Shown one piece after another: positions 1-6,130 of a DNA stretch of 6,130 bases; position 1 is the first letter of the stretch; every line of letters starts with the position of its first letter. The notes below the pieces were generated by a model. That model was given only the letters and a program-made list of their open reading frames with translations, made no database searches and had not been told where the DNA came from. This DNA is from Hadesarchaea archaeon DG-33 (GTDB lineage Archaea; Hadarchaeota; Hadarchaeia; Hadarchaeales; Hadarchaeaceae), in assembly GCA_001515185.1 (NCBI GenBank), contig LQHI01000048.1:1-6130 (forward strand), given 5' to 3'. A program made the translations under genes and the position numbers.

Positions 1-1124
1 ATGCTTCGCTCCGCAGCGAAAAATTACAGAAATGTTGTGGTGATTGTTAATCCTAACGAATATAACGAGGTTTTAAAGGAGTTGAGGGAAAAAGACGGCG
101 AACTAAGCGATAAAACTAGAGAAAGGCTAGCTGTGGACGCATTTGCCCACACCGCAAGATATGATACAATAATTTCAAATTACTTACGGGGAATGTTTCA
201 CGGAGAAGAGTTTCCGGATTCACTTTCTTTAACTTATAAGAAAATTCAAAATTTGCGCTACGGCGCGAACCCACATCAAAAAGCCGCATTTTATGGGGAG
301 GATATCAAAGAACCCAGCATCACGAACGCAAGAAAGTTATGGGGAAAGGAACTGTCGTACAACAACATCCTTGACTTGGGAGCATCCCTTGAAGTCGTGA
401 AGGAATTTGAAAATCCAACCTGTGTTATTGTGAAGCACACCAGCCCAATTGGTGTGGCGACAGCCGAGAGGATTTTCGACGCATACAAACTCGCACATCA
501 AACTGACCCGATATCGGAGTTCGGTGGGATAGTTGCTCTGAATAGAGAAGTTGATGCGGATACGGCACGGGAGATGTCAAAAGTATTTTTAGATGCAATC
601 ATTGCCCCAAAAAGAAAAAGAACATACGTCTGTTAGAGATTGAACTAGAACCTAGGAGCGACGGGAAAGAAATAAGATCTGTTGTAGGGGGTTTGCTCGT
701 CCAAGAGAGAGATATAAAGAAGTTAGACCTCCGCGATCTCAAAATAGTGACCAAGAGAGCCCCAACCGATGAGGAAATGAAATCCTTGCTATTTGCGTTT
801 AAAGTTGCCAGATATTGCAAATCAAACGCTTTGGTTTTTGCGAAGGACGAAAGAACGGTTGCAATTGGTTTTGGACAGCCCAGCAGAATAGATGCTGCGC
901 GCATTGCAGTGAACAAAGGCGGAGAAAATTTGAAAGGCGCTGTGGTGGCGAGCGATGGATTTTTGCCATTTAGGGATGTTGTTGATGTCGATGTCGTCGC
1001 AGATGCCGGCGCAACCGCTATCATCCAACCTGGAGGGTCAATCAGGGATCAAGAAGTTATCGGTGCTGCGAACGAATATGGTATCGCGATGATATTCAGT
1101 GGCATGAGGGTATTCAAGCACTAA
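1..1124 (+). pseudogene. purH: Bifunctional PurH (AICAR transformylase / IMP cyclohydrolase), 5'-truncated by the window and frameshifted
   Basis: PurH performs the last two steps of de novo IMP synthesis in the cytoplasm: formylation of AICAR with 10-formyl-THF, then ring closure. The first codon here is internal. RSAAKN (residues 3-8, with the cyclohydrolase lysine) normally lies more than 100 residues into the protein, so the true start is upstream. The transformylase domain follows, with LRYGANPHQKA (86-96), ELSYNN (117-122), the catalytic Lys-His in KHTSPIGVA (145-153) and DPISEFGGIVALN (169-181). Frame 1 ends at the TAG at 634-636. From base 609 a second frame, offset by -1, continues the protein: KKKKNIRLLEIELEP, GGLLVQERD, FGQPSRIDAAR, SDGFLPFRD and IIQPGGSIRD, to a normal C-terminus SGMRVFKH and TAA at 1122. 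The join lacks about ten residues that PurH proteins usually carry between the 'AP' and 'KKN' motifs. The family call is firm. Whether the break is biological or an assembly error cannot be settled here. Confidence 0.9.
606..621 (+). other. Frameshift/deletion junction inside purH
   Basis: Frame 1 runs correctly through DAIIAP (cca at 607-609), and the correct continuation KKKKNIRLLE is in frame 3 from base 609. Typical PurH proteins have about 12 residues between this AP and the following KKN; only two would remain here. The simplest reading is a net loss of about 31 bases (3n+1), which removes a short helix and shifts the frame. The site is A-rich, with two tandem copies of AAAAAG (609-614 and 615-620), a context prone to slippage and to assembly error. 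The bases CCCAAAA at 606-612 also fit the form of a -1 slippery heptamer in the correct phase. The size of the loss is estimated from remembered homologues. Confidence 0.75.
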
Positions 1125-1169
1125 AGACCTAACTTTTCCCTTTACAGATAAACCAAAACCCCATGATTT
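1125..1169. terminator. Convergent intergenic gap with weak T-rich tracts (possible terminators)
   Basis: These 45 bases separate the purH stop on the plus strand from the carB stop on the minus strand. The plus strand has the T-rich tract CTTTTCCCTTT at 1133-1143, right after the purH stop. The minus strand has GGGGTTTTGGTTTAT downstream of carB, covering about 1162 down to 1148. I see no convincing stem-loop. Short oligo-T tracts are enough for termination in archaea, so both are plausible but weak candidates. Confidence 0.3.
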
Positions 1170-4100
1170 TTACTGAATCTTCTTTACCTGAGTATGGTAT
1201 TCATTGAGCGACTTAATGTCAATTTTTCCCTTCGATATTCTCTCTATTGCCTGAACAGCAGCACTCGCGCTCGTTAGAGTTGTAATATAGGGAATCCCAA
1301 GATCTATTGCCGCCCGTCGTATCTGGTACCCATCGCGCGCCGGATTTCGTCCTACAGTTGGGGTATTGATAATTAAATCGACATCACCAGCACGAATGTA
1401 ATCTATGATGTTTGGACGCCCCTGGGAGACTTTCAATACTAGTTTTGATTCGACGTCAGCTTTCTGGAGCACGTCGCTCGTGCCATCAGTGGCTAAGATC
1501 TCGAACCCAAGTTTCTTGAGCTTTCTTGCAACCGGAACGAACTCCTGTTGGTCCCCCTTTCGTACACTCATGAAGATCCTTCCAGAAGTCGGGAGCTTGT
1601 TACCAGCCGCCAGCTGGGCCTTGAAAAATGCCCTACCCTGATCACGGTCTATACCCATGACTTCACCGGTCGACTTCATCTCCGGGCCTAGAACCGGATC
1701 GACGCCGGGAAGTTTAATGAAGGGGAAGACGGATTCCTTCACACAAACATACGGGATCTCTACCTCCTTCGGAATTCCAAGATCGTCGAGTGAATATCCA
1801 AGCATAACTTTGGTGGCGACTTTCGCTAAGGGGATTCCAATCGCCTTTGATATAAAAGGCACCGTACGGCTCGCCCGCGGATTTACCTCGAGCACGTAGA
1901 CTACATCATTTTTGACCGCATACTGGATGTTCATCAGCCCGATAACGTTTAACTCCCTTGCAAGCCTAATGGTGTAATCCTTGATCGCCTTGATGGCTTT
2001 CTCGCTCAGGATTTGAGGCGGCATAACCATGGCCGCATCTCCCGAATGAACACCGGCTTCTTCGATGTGCTCTAGGATCCCACCGATGAAGGTTCGTTTG
2101 CCATCCGAAACCGCATCGACATCGACTTCAATCGCCTGGGAGAGGAACTTGTCGATGAGGACGGGGTGCTCCTCTGAGACCCTCGCGGCTTCTTCCATGT
2201 AGCGTGCGAGTTCGATTTCATCGTGCACCCGCACCATGGCACGTCCACCAAGAACATAGCTTGGCCTCACCAAAACGGGAAAGCCGATTTTTTTCGCTAT
2301 CTTTTTTGCCTCTTCGGCCGAGAAAGCTGTGCTTCCTTCTGGCTGATTAATCTTCAATTTCCTGAGAAGTTTGTTGAAGCGCTCTCTATCTTCAGCGAGG
2401 TCAATATTTTCGGCCGAGGTTCCGAGAACCTTAACGCCAGCCTTAGCCAGTGGGACTGCAAGATTTATTGGAGTTTGACCTCCGAACTGTAAAATCACTC
2501 CATATGGCTTTTCTTTCTCGATGACGTGCATCGCATCCTCAAATGTAAGCGGTTCGAAGTAAAGCTTGTCAGATGTGTCTGAATCGGTGGAGACAGTTTC
2601 CGGGTTATTGTTAATAATAATCGCTTCGATTCCCTCTTCTCTCAGGGCGAGTACTGAGTGCACACAACAATAATCAAATTCGATTCCTTGGCCGATTCGG
2701 ATGGGCCCTCCCCCTATGATGATTATCCTCTTTCGCTTGCTCGTCGGGACCTCGTCGATAGGCTCATAGCCCGAGTAATAATATGGAGCCTTAGCAGCAA
2801 ATTCGGCAGCGCAAGTATCTACTGTCTTAAAAGTAGTTTTGATGCCCATTTGCTTGCGAAGTTGCTTAATATTCCTCTCTTTGGTTTTGAGCAAGTAGGC
2901 GAGTTGTCGGTCCGAAAAACCAAGTCGTTTGGATTCTCCCAAGACTTTCTCTATTTCAGGATCTTTCGGCGACATTCGCTTGAGTTTTTCTTCCATATCG
3001 ATAATCCGCTTAAACTTCCAGATGAACCAAGGATCGATCTTCGTTAGTTGATAGATTTCCTCTACACCCACCCCCATCTTTAGAGCGTCTCTAATCAAGA
3101 AAACTCGCTGGTCATTTGGATGGGTTAGTTGCCACTTTAGAGGCTCGATGTCGAGGGTAGGTTTGTCCCTTCCATCTCCACCGAGTCCAAACCTCCCGAC
3201 TTCGAGTGAACGTATCGCCTTCTGGAATGCTTCTTCGAATGTCCGTCCGATTGCCATCACTTCTCCTGTGGACTTCATTTGTGTGCCTATCATTTGGTCG
3301 GCTTCTGGAAACTTGTCAAATGGCCAACGCGGGACTTTGATTACCACGTAGTCAAGAGTTGGCTCGAATGAAGCAGGGGTATCCTTAGTCACGGGATTGG
3401 AAATTTCATCCAGAGTCATCCCAAGCGCTAGTTTCGTCGCTATCCTGGCAATCGGATAACCCGTGGCTTTAGATGCAAGTGCAGAGGAACGGCTGACTCT
3501 TGGATTAACTTCGATTACATAGTACTCGAATTTGTCTGGATTAACGGCGAACTGAATGTTGCAGCCACCGTTTAGTTTAAGGGCCCGGATTACTTTCAGG
3601 GAAACGGATCTTAGGGTTTGGTGCTCCTGGTCGGAAAGCGTTTGGGCCGGAGCTACGACCATACTCTCGCCAGTATGAATTCCCATAGGGTCGATGTTTT
3701 CCATGCTACAGATGGTAATACAGTTATCTGCACTATCACGCATTACCTCGTACTCGATTTCTTTCCAACCGAGCACACATTTGTCGAGAGAAACGGTTCG
3801 GTTTAAACTCACGTTTAGCCCAAATTTCACGATTCGTGCGAGTTCCTCCTCATCATGCGCAACGCCTGAACCAGTGCCACCCAAGCAGTAGTTAGGTCTA
3901 CATAGGATTGGATATCCCTCAAGCTCTTTTACGGCCCTCAATGCCTCCTCAAGTGAGTGAACTTCAATGGATTTTGGCATTCGTTCGCCTATCTCGCGCA
4001 TGAGTTCGAAAAAGAGCTTCCGGTCCTCGGCAGCCTTAATAGAGTTTATTGGCGTGCCTATCACCTCAACTCCCATCTCATCTAACACTCCTAAGTTTTG

Positions 4101-4406
4101 GAGTTCAACCGCGAGGTTAAGGCCAGTTTGACCGCCCATCGAGGGAATCAAGGCGTCGGGTTTCTCCTTGCGTATTATTTCAGCTACGATTTCAGGCACT
4201 AAAGGCTCGATGTAAACGATGTCCGCGATGTCGGTGTCTGTTTGGAAAGTGGCTGGATTAGAATTGACGAGGACGACTTCTACACCCTCCTCGCGCAGTG
4301 CTTTACAGGCTTGTGAGCCCGAATAGTCAAATTCAGCCGCTTGACCTATCACGATGGGCCCACTGCCAATTACCATCACTTTCTTGAGATCCTGACGTTT
4401 TGGCAA
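1170..4406 (-). CDS. carB: Carbamoyl phosphate synthetase large subunit, complete (1078 aa)
   Basis: CarB uses two ATP, bicarbonate and ammonia to make carbamoyl phosphate; the ammonia is normally tunnelled from CarA. Length is close to the E. coli protein (1073 aa). Start at the TTG at 4406-4404: it gives MPKRQDLKKVMVIGSGP, the family's usual N-terminus, with AGGAGGT seven bases upstream. An in-frame ATG at 4475 would add 23 residues and overlap carA by 58 bases, so I reject it. Using the TTG numbering, the first ATP-grasp half shows GSGPIVIGQAAEFDYSG (14-30), RPNYCLGGTGSG (170-181) and EVNPRVSRSSA (299-309). The oligomerisation region spans about 405-550. The second half shows GGGPIRIGQGIEFDYC (565-580), RPSYVLGGRAM (714-724), GVHSGD (785-790) and EVNPRASRT (840-848). 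The C-terminal MGS-like allosteric domain (about 937-1078) carries KVSQGRPNI and INTPT, the usual effector-binding region. No disrupting change is visible. It is the second gene of the carAB pair. Confidence 0.97.
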   Translation of the reverse strand: MPKRQDLKKVMVIGSGPIVIGQAAEFDYSGSQACKALREEGVEVVLVNSNPATFQTDTDIADIVYIEPLVPEIVAEIIRKEKPDALIPSMGGQTGLNLAVELQNLGVLDEMGVEVIGTPINSIKAAEDRKLFFELMREIGERMPKSIEVHSLEEALRAVKELEGYPILCRPNYCLGGTGSGVAHDEEELARIVKFGLNVSLNRTVSLDKCVLGWKEIEYEVMRDSADNCITICSMENIDPMGIHTGESMVVAPAQTLSDQEHQTLRSVSLKVIRALKLNGGCNIQFAVNPDKFEYYVIEVNPRVSRSSALASKATGYPIARIATKLALGMTLDEISNPVTKDTPASFEPTLDYVVIKVPRWPFDKFPEADQMIGTQMKSTGEVMAIGRTFEEAFQKAIRSLEVGRFGLGGDGRDKPTLDIEPLKWQLTHPNDQRVFLIRDALKMGVGVEEIYQLTKIDPWFIWKFKRIIDMEEKLKRMSPKDPEIEKVLGESKRLGFSDRQLAYLLKTKERNIKQLRKQMGIKTTFKTVDTCAAEFAAKAPYYYSGYEPIDEVPTSKRKRIIIIGGGPIRIGQGIEFDYCCVHSVLALREEGIEAIIINNNPETVSTDSDTSDKLYFEPLTFEDAMHVIEKEKPYGVILQFGGQTPINLAVPLAKAGVKVLGTSAENIDLAEDRERFNKLLRKLKINQPEGSTAFSAEEAKKIAKKIGFPVLVRPSYVLGGRAMVRVHDEIELARYMEEAARVSEEHPVLIDKFLSQAIEVDVDAVSDGKRTFIGGILEHIEEAGVHSGDAAMVMPPQILSEKAIKAIKDYTIRLARELNVIGLMNIQYAVKNDVVYVLEVNPRASRTVPFISKAIGIPLAKVATKVMLGYSLDDLGIPKEVEIPYVCVKESVFPFIKLPGVDPVLGPEMKSTGEVMGIDRDQGRAFFKAQLAAGNKLPTSGRIFMSVRKGDQQEFVPVARKLKKLGFEILATDGTSDVLQKADVESKLVLKVSQGRPNIIDYIRAGDVDLIINTPTVGRNPARDGYQIRRAAIDLGIPYITTLTSASAAVQAIERISKGKIDIKSLNEYHTQVKKIQ

Positions 4407-4412
4407 CTTGAA

Positions 4413-4419
4413 ACCTCCT
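4413..4419 (-). promoter_or_regulatory. Shine-Dalgarno site of carB, overlapping the carA stop
   Basis: On the minus strand AGGAGGT (4419 down to 4413) is nearly a perfect anti-16S match. It lies seven bases before the TTG at 4406. Its first two bases are part of the carA TAG stop (4420-4418). This site decides the carB start and suggests translational coupling, with ribosomes finishing carA next to the carB initiation site. Confidence 0.85.
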
Positions 4420-5500
4420 AGCGATGCTCCTTGAGCATTTCCACGAATTTGTCGAAGAGGTACTGGTTGTCCCATTCGGGATAGTATTGGACCGAGATAA
4501 TCGGAAGCTCAACGTGCTTCATGCCTTCGACGGTGAGATCGTTACAGTTCACTTTAGTAATTTGAAAGCCAGTCCCCTCAAGAGAATCGGCATCCACGGC
4601 GAAACCATGGTTTTGGGAGGTTATGCGCACCTTGCTGGTTTCCAAATCCTTGACCGGCTGATTTGATCCCCTGTGCCCAAACTTCAACTTGAAAGTCTTA
4701 GCGCCTGAGGCCAGAGCTAAGATTTGGTGGCCAAGGCCGATACCCATCATTGGGTAGCGGGAACTCAGCTCTCGAACGGTCGTGCGAACATGACTTACGA
4801 TGGCTGGATCTCCTGGCCCATTTGAGATGACGATTCCATTGGGATCAAGTGATTTAATCTCCTTCGAAGTTGTGCTCGCGGGAACGCACGCCACCGAAAC
4901 CCCACGCTTGAGCAAGCTTCGGATGATGCTGCGCTTGACGCCGCAGTCAATCAAGACCACTTTGAGCTTGCCGGCACCGTCAAATTCTCCAACTTGTTTA
5001 CAAGTAGTCTCGCTAACTAAATCCAGCTCGGAAATGCTGAGCTGCTTCCTAATCTTCTTGAGCAACTCTGTAGCAGAAGGGTTCTCACCGGTGTAGGTTA
5101 CGATTATTCCCTTCATCACCCCACACTCTCGAATCTTGATAGTGAGCGCACGGGTATCCAAACCCATTATGCCGGGAATATTGAATTCTTTTAAAAAATC
5201 ATCAAGGGTTTGAGTACCTTTCCAGTGAGAGGGATTCTCACAAACTTCTCTGACGATAAGCCCTTCTGCCCAAATTCGATCGGATTCAAACCAATCCGGA
5301 TGTACCTTATAGTTTCCAATCAGAGGATAAGTTAACATCAAAATTTGGCCGTTATAAGATGGGTCCGTCAAAGATTCAACGTACCCGCACATCGAAGTGT
5401 TAAAGACGACTTCACCCAATGCCTCTTTTTCGGCGCCAAATCCCGTACCATAAATTACTGTGCCGTCTTCTAGGACAAGCATTGCTTTTTTCTTTTTCAA
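4418..5500 (-). CDS. carA: Carbamoyl phosphate synthetase small subunit with a degenerate glutaminase site
   Basis: CarA normally hydrolyses glutamine and feeds ammonia to CarB. At 360 aa it is near the family's length (E. coli 382). The CarA-specific N-terminal domain is clear: MLVLEDGTVIYGTGFGA, GEVVFNTSMCGYVESLTDPSY and GLDTRALT (113-120). The class I amidotransferase domain (about 180-360) has ISNGPGDP (225-232), GHQ (257-259), ALASGAKT, KFGHRG and SQNHGFAVD (295-303). The nucleophile motif GICLGHQ reads GIGLGHQ, with Gly255 (codon GGC, 4738-4736) in place of Cys. The VQFHPE-type motif reads VQYYPE, with Tyr340 (TAT, 4483-4481) in place of His; Glu342 remains. The SPGP-like loop that often follows is absent. 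Two of three triad residues are therefore lost in an otherwise intact gene, which predicts no glutaminase activity and an ammonia-dependent complex. Start: the TTG at 5500, with GAGGTG five bases upstream. The internal ATG at 5482 has no such site but would also leave a full domain. Confidence 0.95.
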   Translation of the reverse strand: MKKKKAMLVLEDGTVIYGTGFGAEKEALGEVVFNTSMCGYVESLTDPSYNGQILMLTYPLIGNYKVHPDWFESDRIWAEGLIVREVCENPSHWKGTQTLDDFLKEFNIPGIMGLDTRALTIKIRECGVMKGIIVTYTGENPSATELLKKIRKQLSISELDLVSETTCKQVGEFDGAGKLKVVLIDCGVKRSIIRSLLKRGVSVACVPASTTSKEIKSLDPNGIVISNGPGDPAIVSHVRTTVRELSSRYPMMGIGLGHQILALASGAKTFKLKFGHRGSNQPVKDLETSKVRITSQNHGFAVDADSLEGTGFQITKVNCNDLTVEGMKHVELPIISVQYYPEWDNQYLFDKFVEMLKEHR

Positions 5501-5503
5501 GAA

Positions 5504-5511
5504 CCCACCTC
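5504..5511 (-). promoter_or_regulatory. Shine-Dalgarno site of carA
   Basis: The minus strand reads GAGGTGGG from 5511 down to 5504, and its GAGGTG core ends five bases before the TTG at 5500. No comparable purine-rich site with good spacing precedes the next candidate, the ATG at 5482, where the sequence is only A-rich Lys codons. It supports the TTG start and an N-terminus of MKKKKAMLVLEDG. Confidence 0.7.
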
Positions 5512-5529
5512 AATTTCCCCTCAATTCAG

Positions 5530-5545
5530 TATTTAAAGTTATATG
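5530..5545 (-). promoter_or_regulatory. Candidate archaeal TATA region for carAB
   Basis: In the 70-base gap between the DUF711 gene and carA the minus strand reads CATATAACTTTAAATA. It contains TTTAAATA (5537-5530), a classic archaeal TATA-box form, and an alternative CATATAA (5545-5539). Transcription starting about 25 bases downstream would begin near 5508 for the first box, on top of the Shine-Dalgarno site, or near 5517 for the second, leaving a short leader that keeps it. The second therefore fits better with a leadered carA. No convincing BRE is visible. If the host is bacterial, this call falls away. Confidence 0.45.
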
Positions 5546-5570
5546 TCAGTGCTGGGTATTGAATTAGCTC

Positions 5571-6130
5571 TCAGTCGGTTAGACTTTGAATCGGGGCAGG
5601 TATCCTCCCGCCCCTCGATACAAATTTTGAGGAACTAAATTTGCTCACGCTCATCACCGGCGCTCTCCCCAGCAGCCCCCCTAATTCCACCCATTCTCCT
5701 TCTTTTCCCATCGGAATTATCCTTACGCCCGTTGCCTTGTCGTTCACTACGCCTATCGCACACTCGTCCGCGATGATCGCGGCAATCGTTTCCGCTGGTG
5801 TCTTGCTTGGCACCACTATCATGTCCAAACCAACTGAACAGACAGAAGTCATCGCCTCTAACTTATCTAAACTCATGGCGCCCTCAGCCACCGCTTCAGC
5901 CATCCCCTTGTCCTCGCTGACGGGGATGAATGCCCCGGATAGGCCACCGACATATGAGGTCGCCATCACGCCCCCCTTCTTTACGGCGTCAGTAAGGAGA
6001 GCAAGCGCCGCAGTACTACCATGAGTTCCACATTTTTCCAACCCCATGGCTTCAATTATCCCGGCAACCGAATCGCCTTCAAAAGGAGTTGGGGCCAACG
6101 ATAAGTCAATAATTCCGAAATTAACGTTCA
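5571..6130 (-). CDS. DUF711 / UPF0210 family protein, C-terminal part (runs off the window)
   Basis: This is the last 186 or so residues of a protein usually near 450 aa. The frame is open to the window edge, reading NVNFGIIDLSLAPTP before the internal TTG at 6098, so that TTG is not the start. Family hallmarks run in order: APTPFEGDSV, GLEKCGTHGSTAALALL, GGVMATSYVGGLSGAFIPVSED, EAMTSVCSVGLDMI, ETIAAIIADE, NDKATGVRIIP, ELGGLLGRAPVM and the C-terminal RGGRIPAPIQSL. The family occurs in archaea and bacteria, is predicted cytoplasmic, and a member has been described as related in fold to pyruvate formate-lyase-like enzymes; no reaction is established. I see no signal peptide or membrane segment in this part. 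It lies 70 bases upstream of carA on the same strand, so read-through is possible, although a TATA-like box between them argues for a separate car promoter. The stop is TGA at 5573-5571. Confidence 0.9.
   Translation of the reverse strand, partial: NVNFGIIDLSLAPTPFEGDSVAGIIEAMGLEKCGTHGSTAALALLTDAVKKGGVMATSYVGGLSGAFIPVSEDKGMAEAVAEGAMSLDKLEAMTSVCSVGLDMIVVPSKTPAETIAAIIADECAIGVVNDKATGVRIIPMGKEGEWVELGGLLGRAPVMSVSKFSSSKFVSRGGRIPAPIQSLTD

Noticed and set aside
1..3. The ATG at the first base as the true start of PurH
   Set aside because: RSAAKN is internal in PurH, well into the cyclohydrolase domain; the N-terminal part lies outside the window.
599..1024. A 141-residue Ser/Thr-rich open frame on the minus strand opposite purH
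   Set aside because: Its composition is that expected from the complement of the conserved PurH C-terminal half; there is no support for an independent gene.
693..1124. A separate 143-residue protein beginning at the TTG at 693
   Set aside because: It is the C-terminal part of PurH. The same frame carries matching PurH sequence upstream from base 609, and no convincing ribosome-binding site precedes the TTG.
1405..3891. Several plus-strand open frames of 60-130 codons opposite carB
   Set aside because: All are antisense to conserved CarB motifs, low in complexity and without ribosome-binding sites that stand out.
4407..4475. A 23-residue N-terminal extension of CarB starting at the ATG at 4475
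   Set aside because: It lies within the carA coding region, has no family similarity, and the TTG at 4406 has a strong ribosome-binding site and gives the standard CarB N-terminus.
5641..6024. A 127-residue open frame on the plus strand opposite the DUF711 gene
   Set aside because: It is the antisense shadow of a strongly conserved coding sequence, with no recognisable domain and no clear start signal.
6096..6098. The TTG at 6098 as the start of the DUF711 protein
   Set aside because: The frame stays open to the window edge and the upstream residues NVNFGIIDLSL match the family, so this is an internal leucine.

Overview
The window holds four genes of central nucleotide metabolism, or closely beside it, and almost no free space. 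On the plus strand is the 3' part of purH (1-1124). On the minus strand, reading right to left, are the 3' part of a DUF711/UPF0210 gene (5571-6130), carA (4418-5500) and carB (1170-4406). purH and carB converge with 45 bases between them. carA and carB form a tight pair with 11 bases between them. I see no tRNA, rRNA, CRISPR array, insertion sequence or phage-like gene.

The host is probably an archaeon. A TTTAAATA box lies upstream of carA, both car genes start with TTG behind clear Shine-Dalgarno sequences, and the CarB motifs (for example GVHSGDAAMVMPP) and the PurH motif KHTSP look more archaeal than proteobacterial. This placement is inferred from motifs recalled from memory. A deep-branching bacterium cannot be excluded, and I do not name a lineage with confidence.

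CarA and CarB are the small and large subunits of carbamoyl phosphate synthetase, which makes carbamoyl phosphate for pyrimidines and arginine. CarB looks complete and intact. CarA is full length and in frame, yet its glutamine amidotransferase site has lost the catalytic cysteine (Gly at 255) and the catalytic histidine (Tyr at 340). Most of the glutamine-binding scaffold and the CarA-specific N-terminal domain remain. This predicts an enzyme that cannot use glutamine and relies on free ammonia or another donor. It is the most interesting observation in the window.

The second notable point is purH. Its reading frame breaks near base 609, exactly where about ten residues of the usual protein are missing. 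Both flanks are otherwise well conserved, so this is either a recent deletion or an assembly error. The DUF711 gene upstream of carA has no established function.
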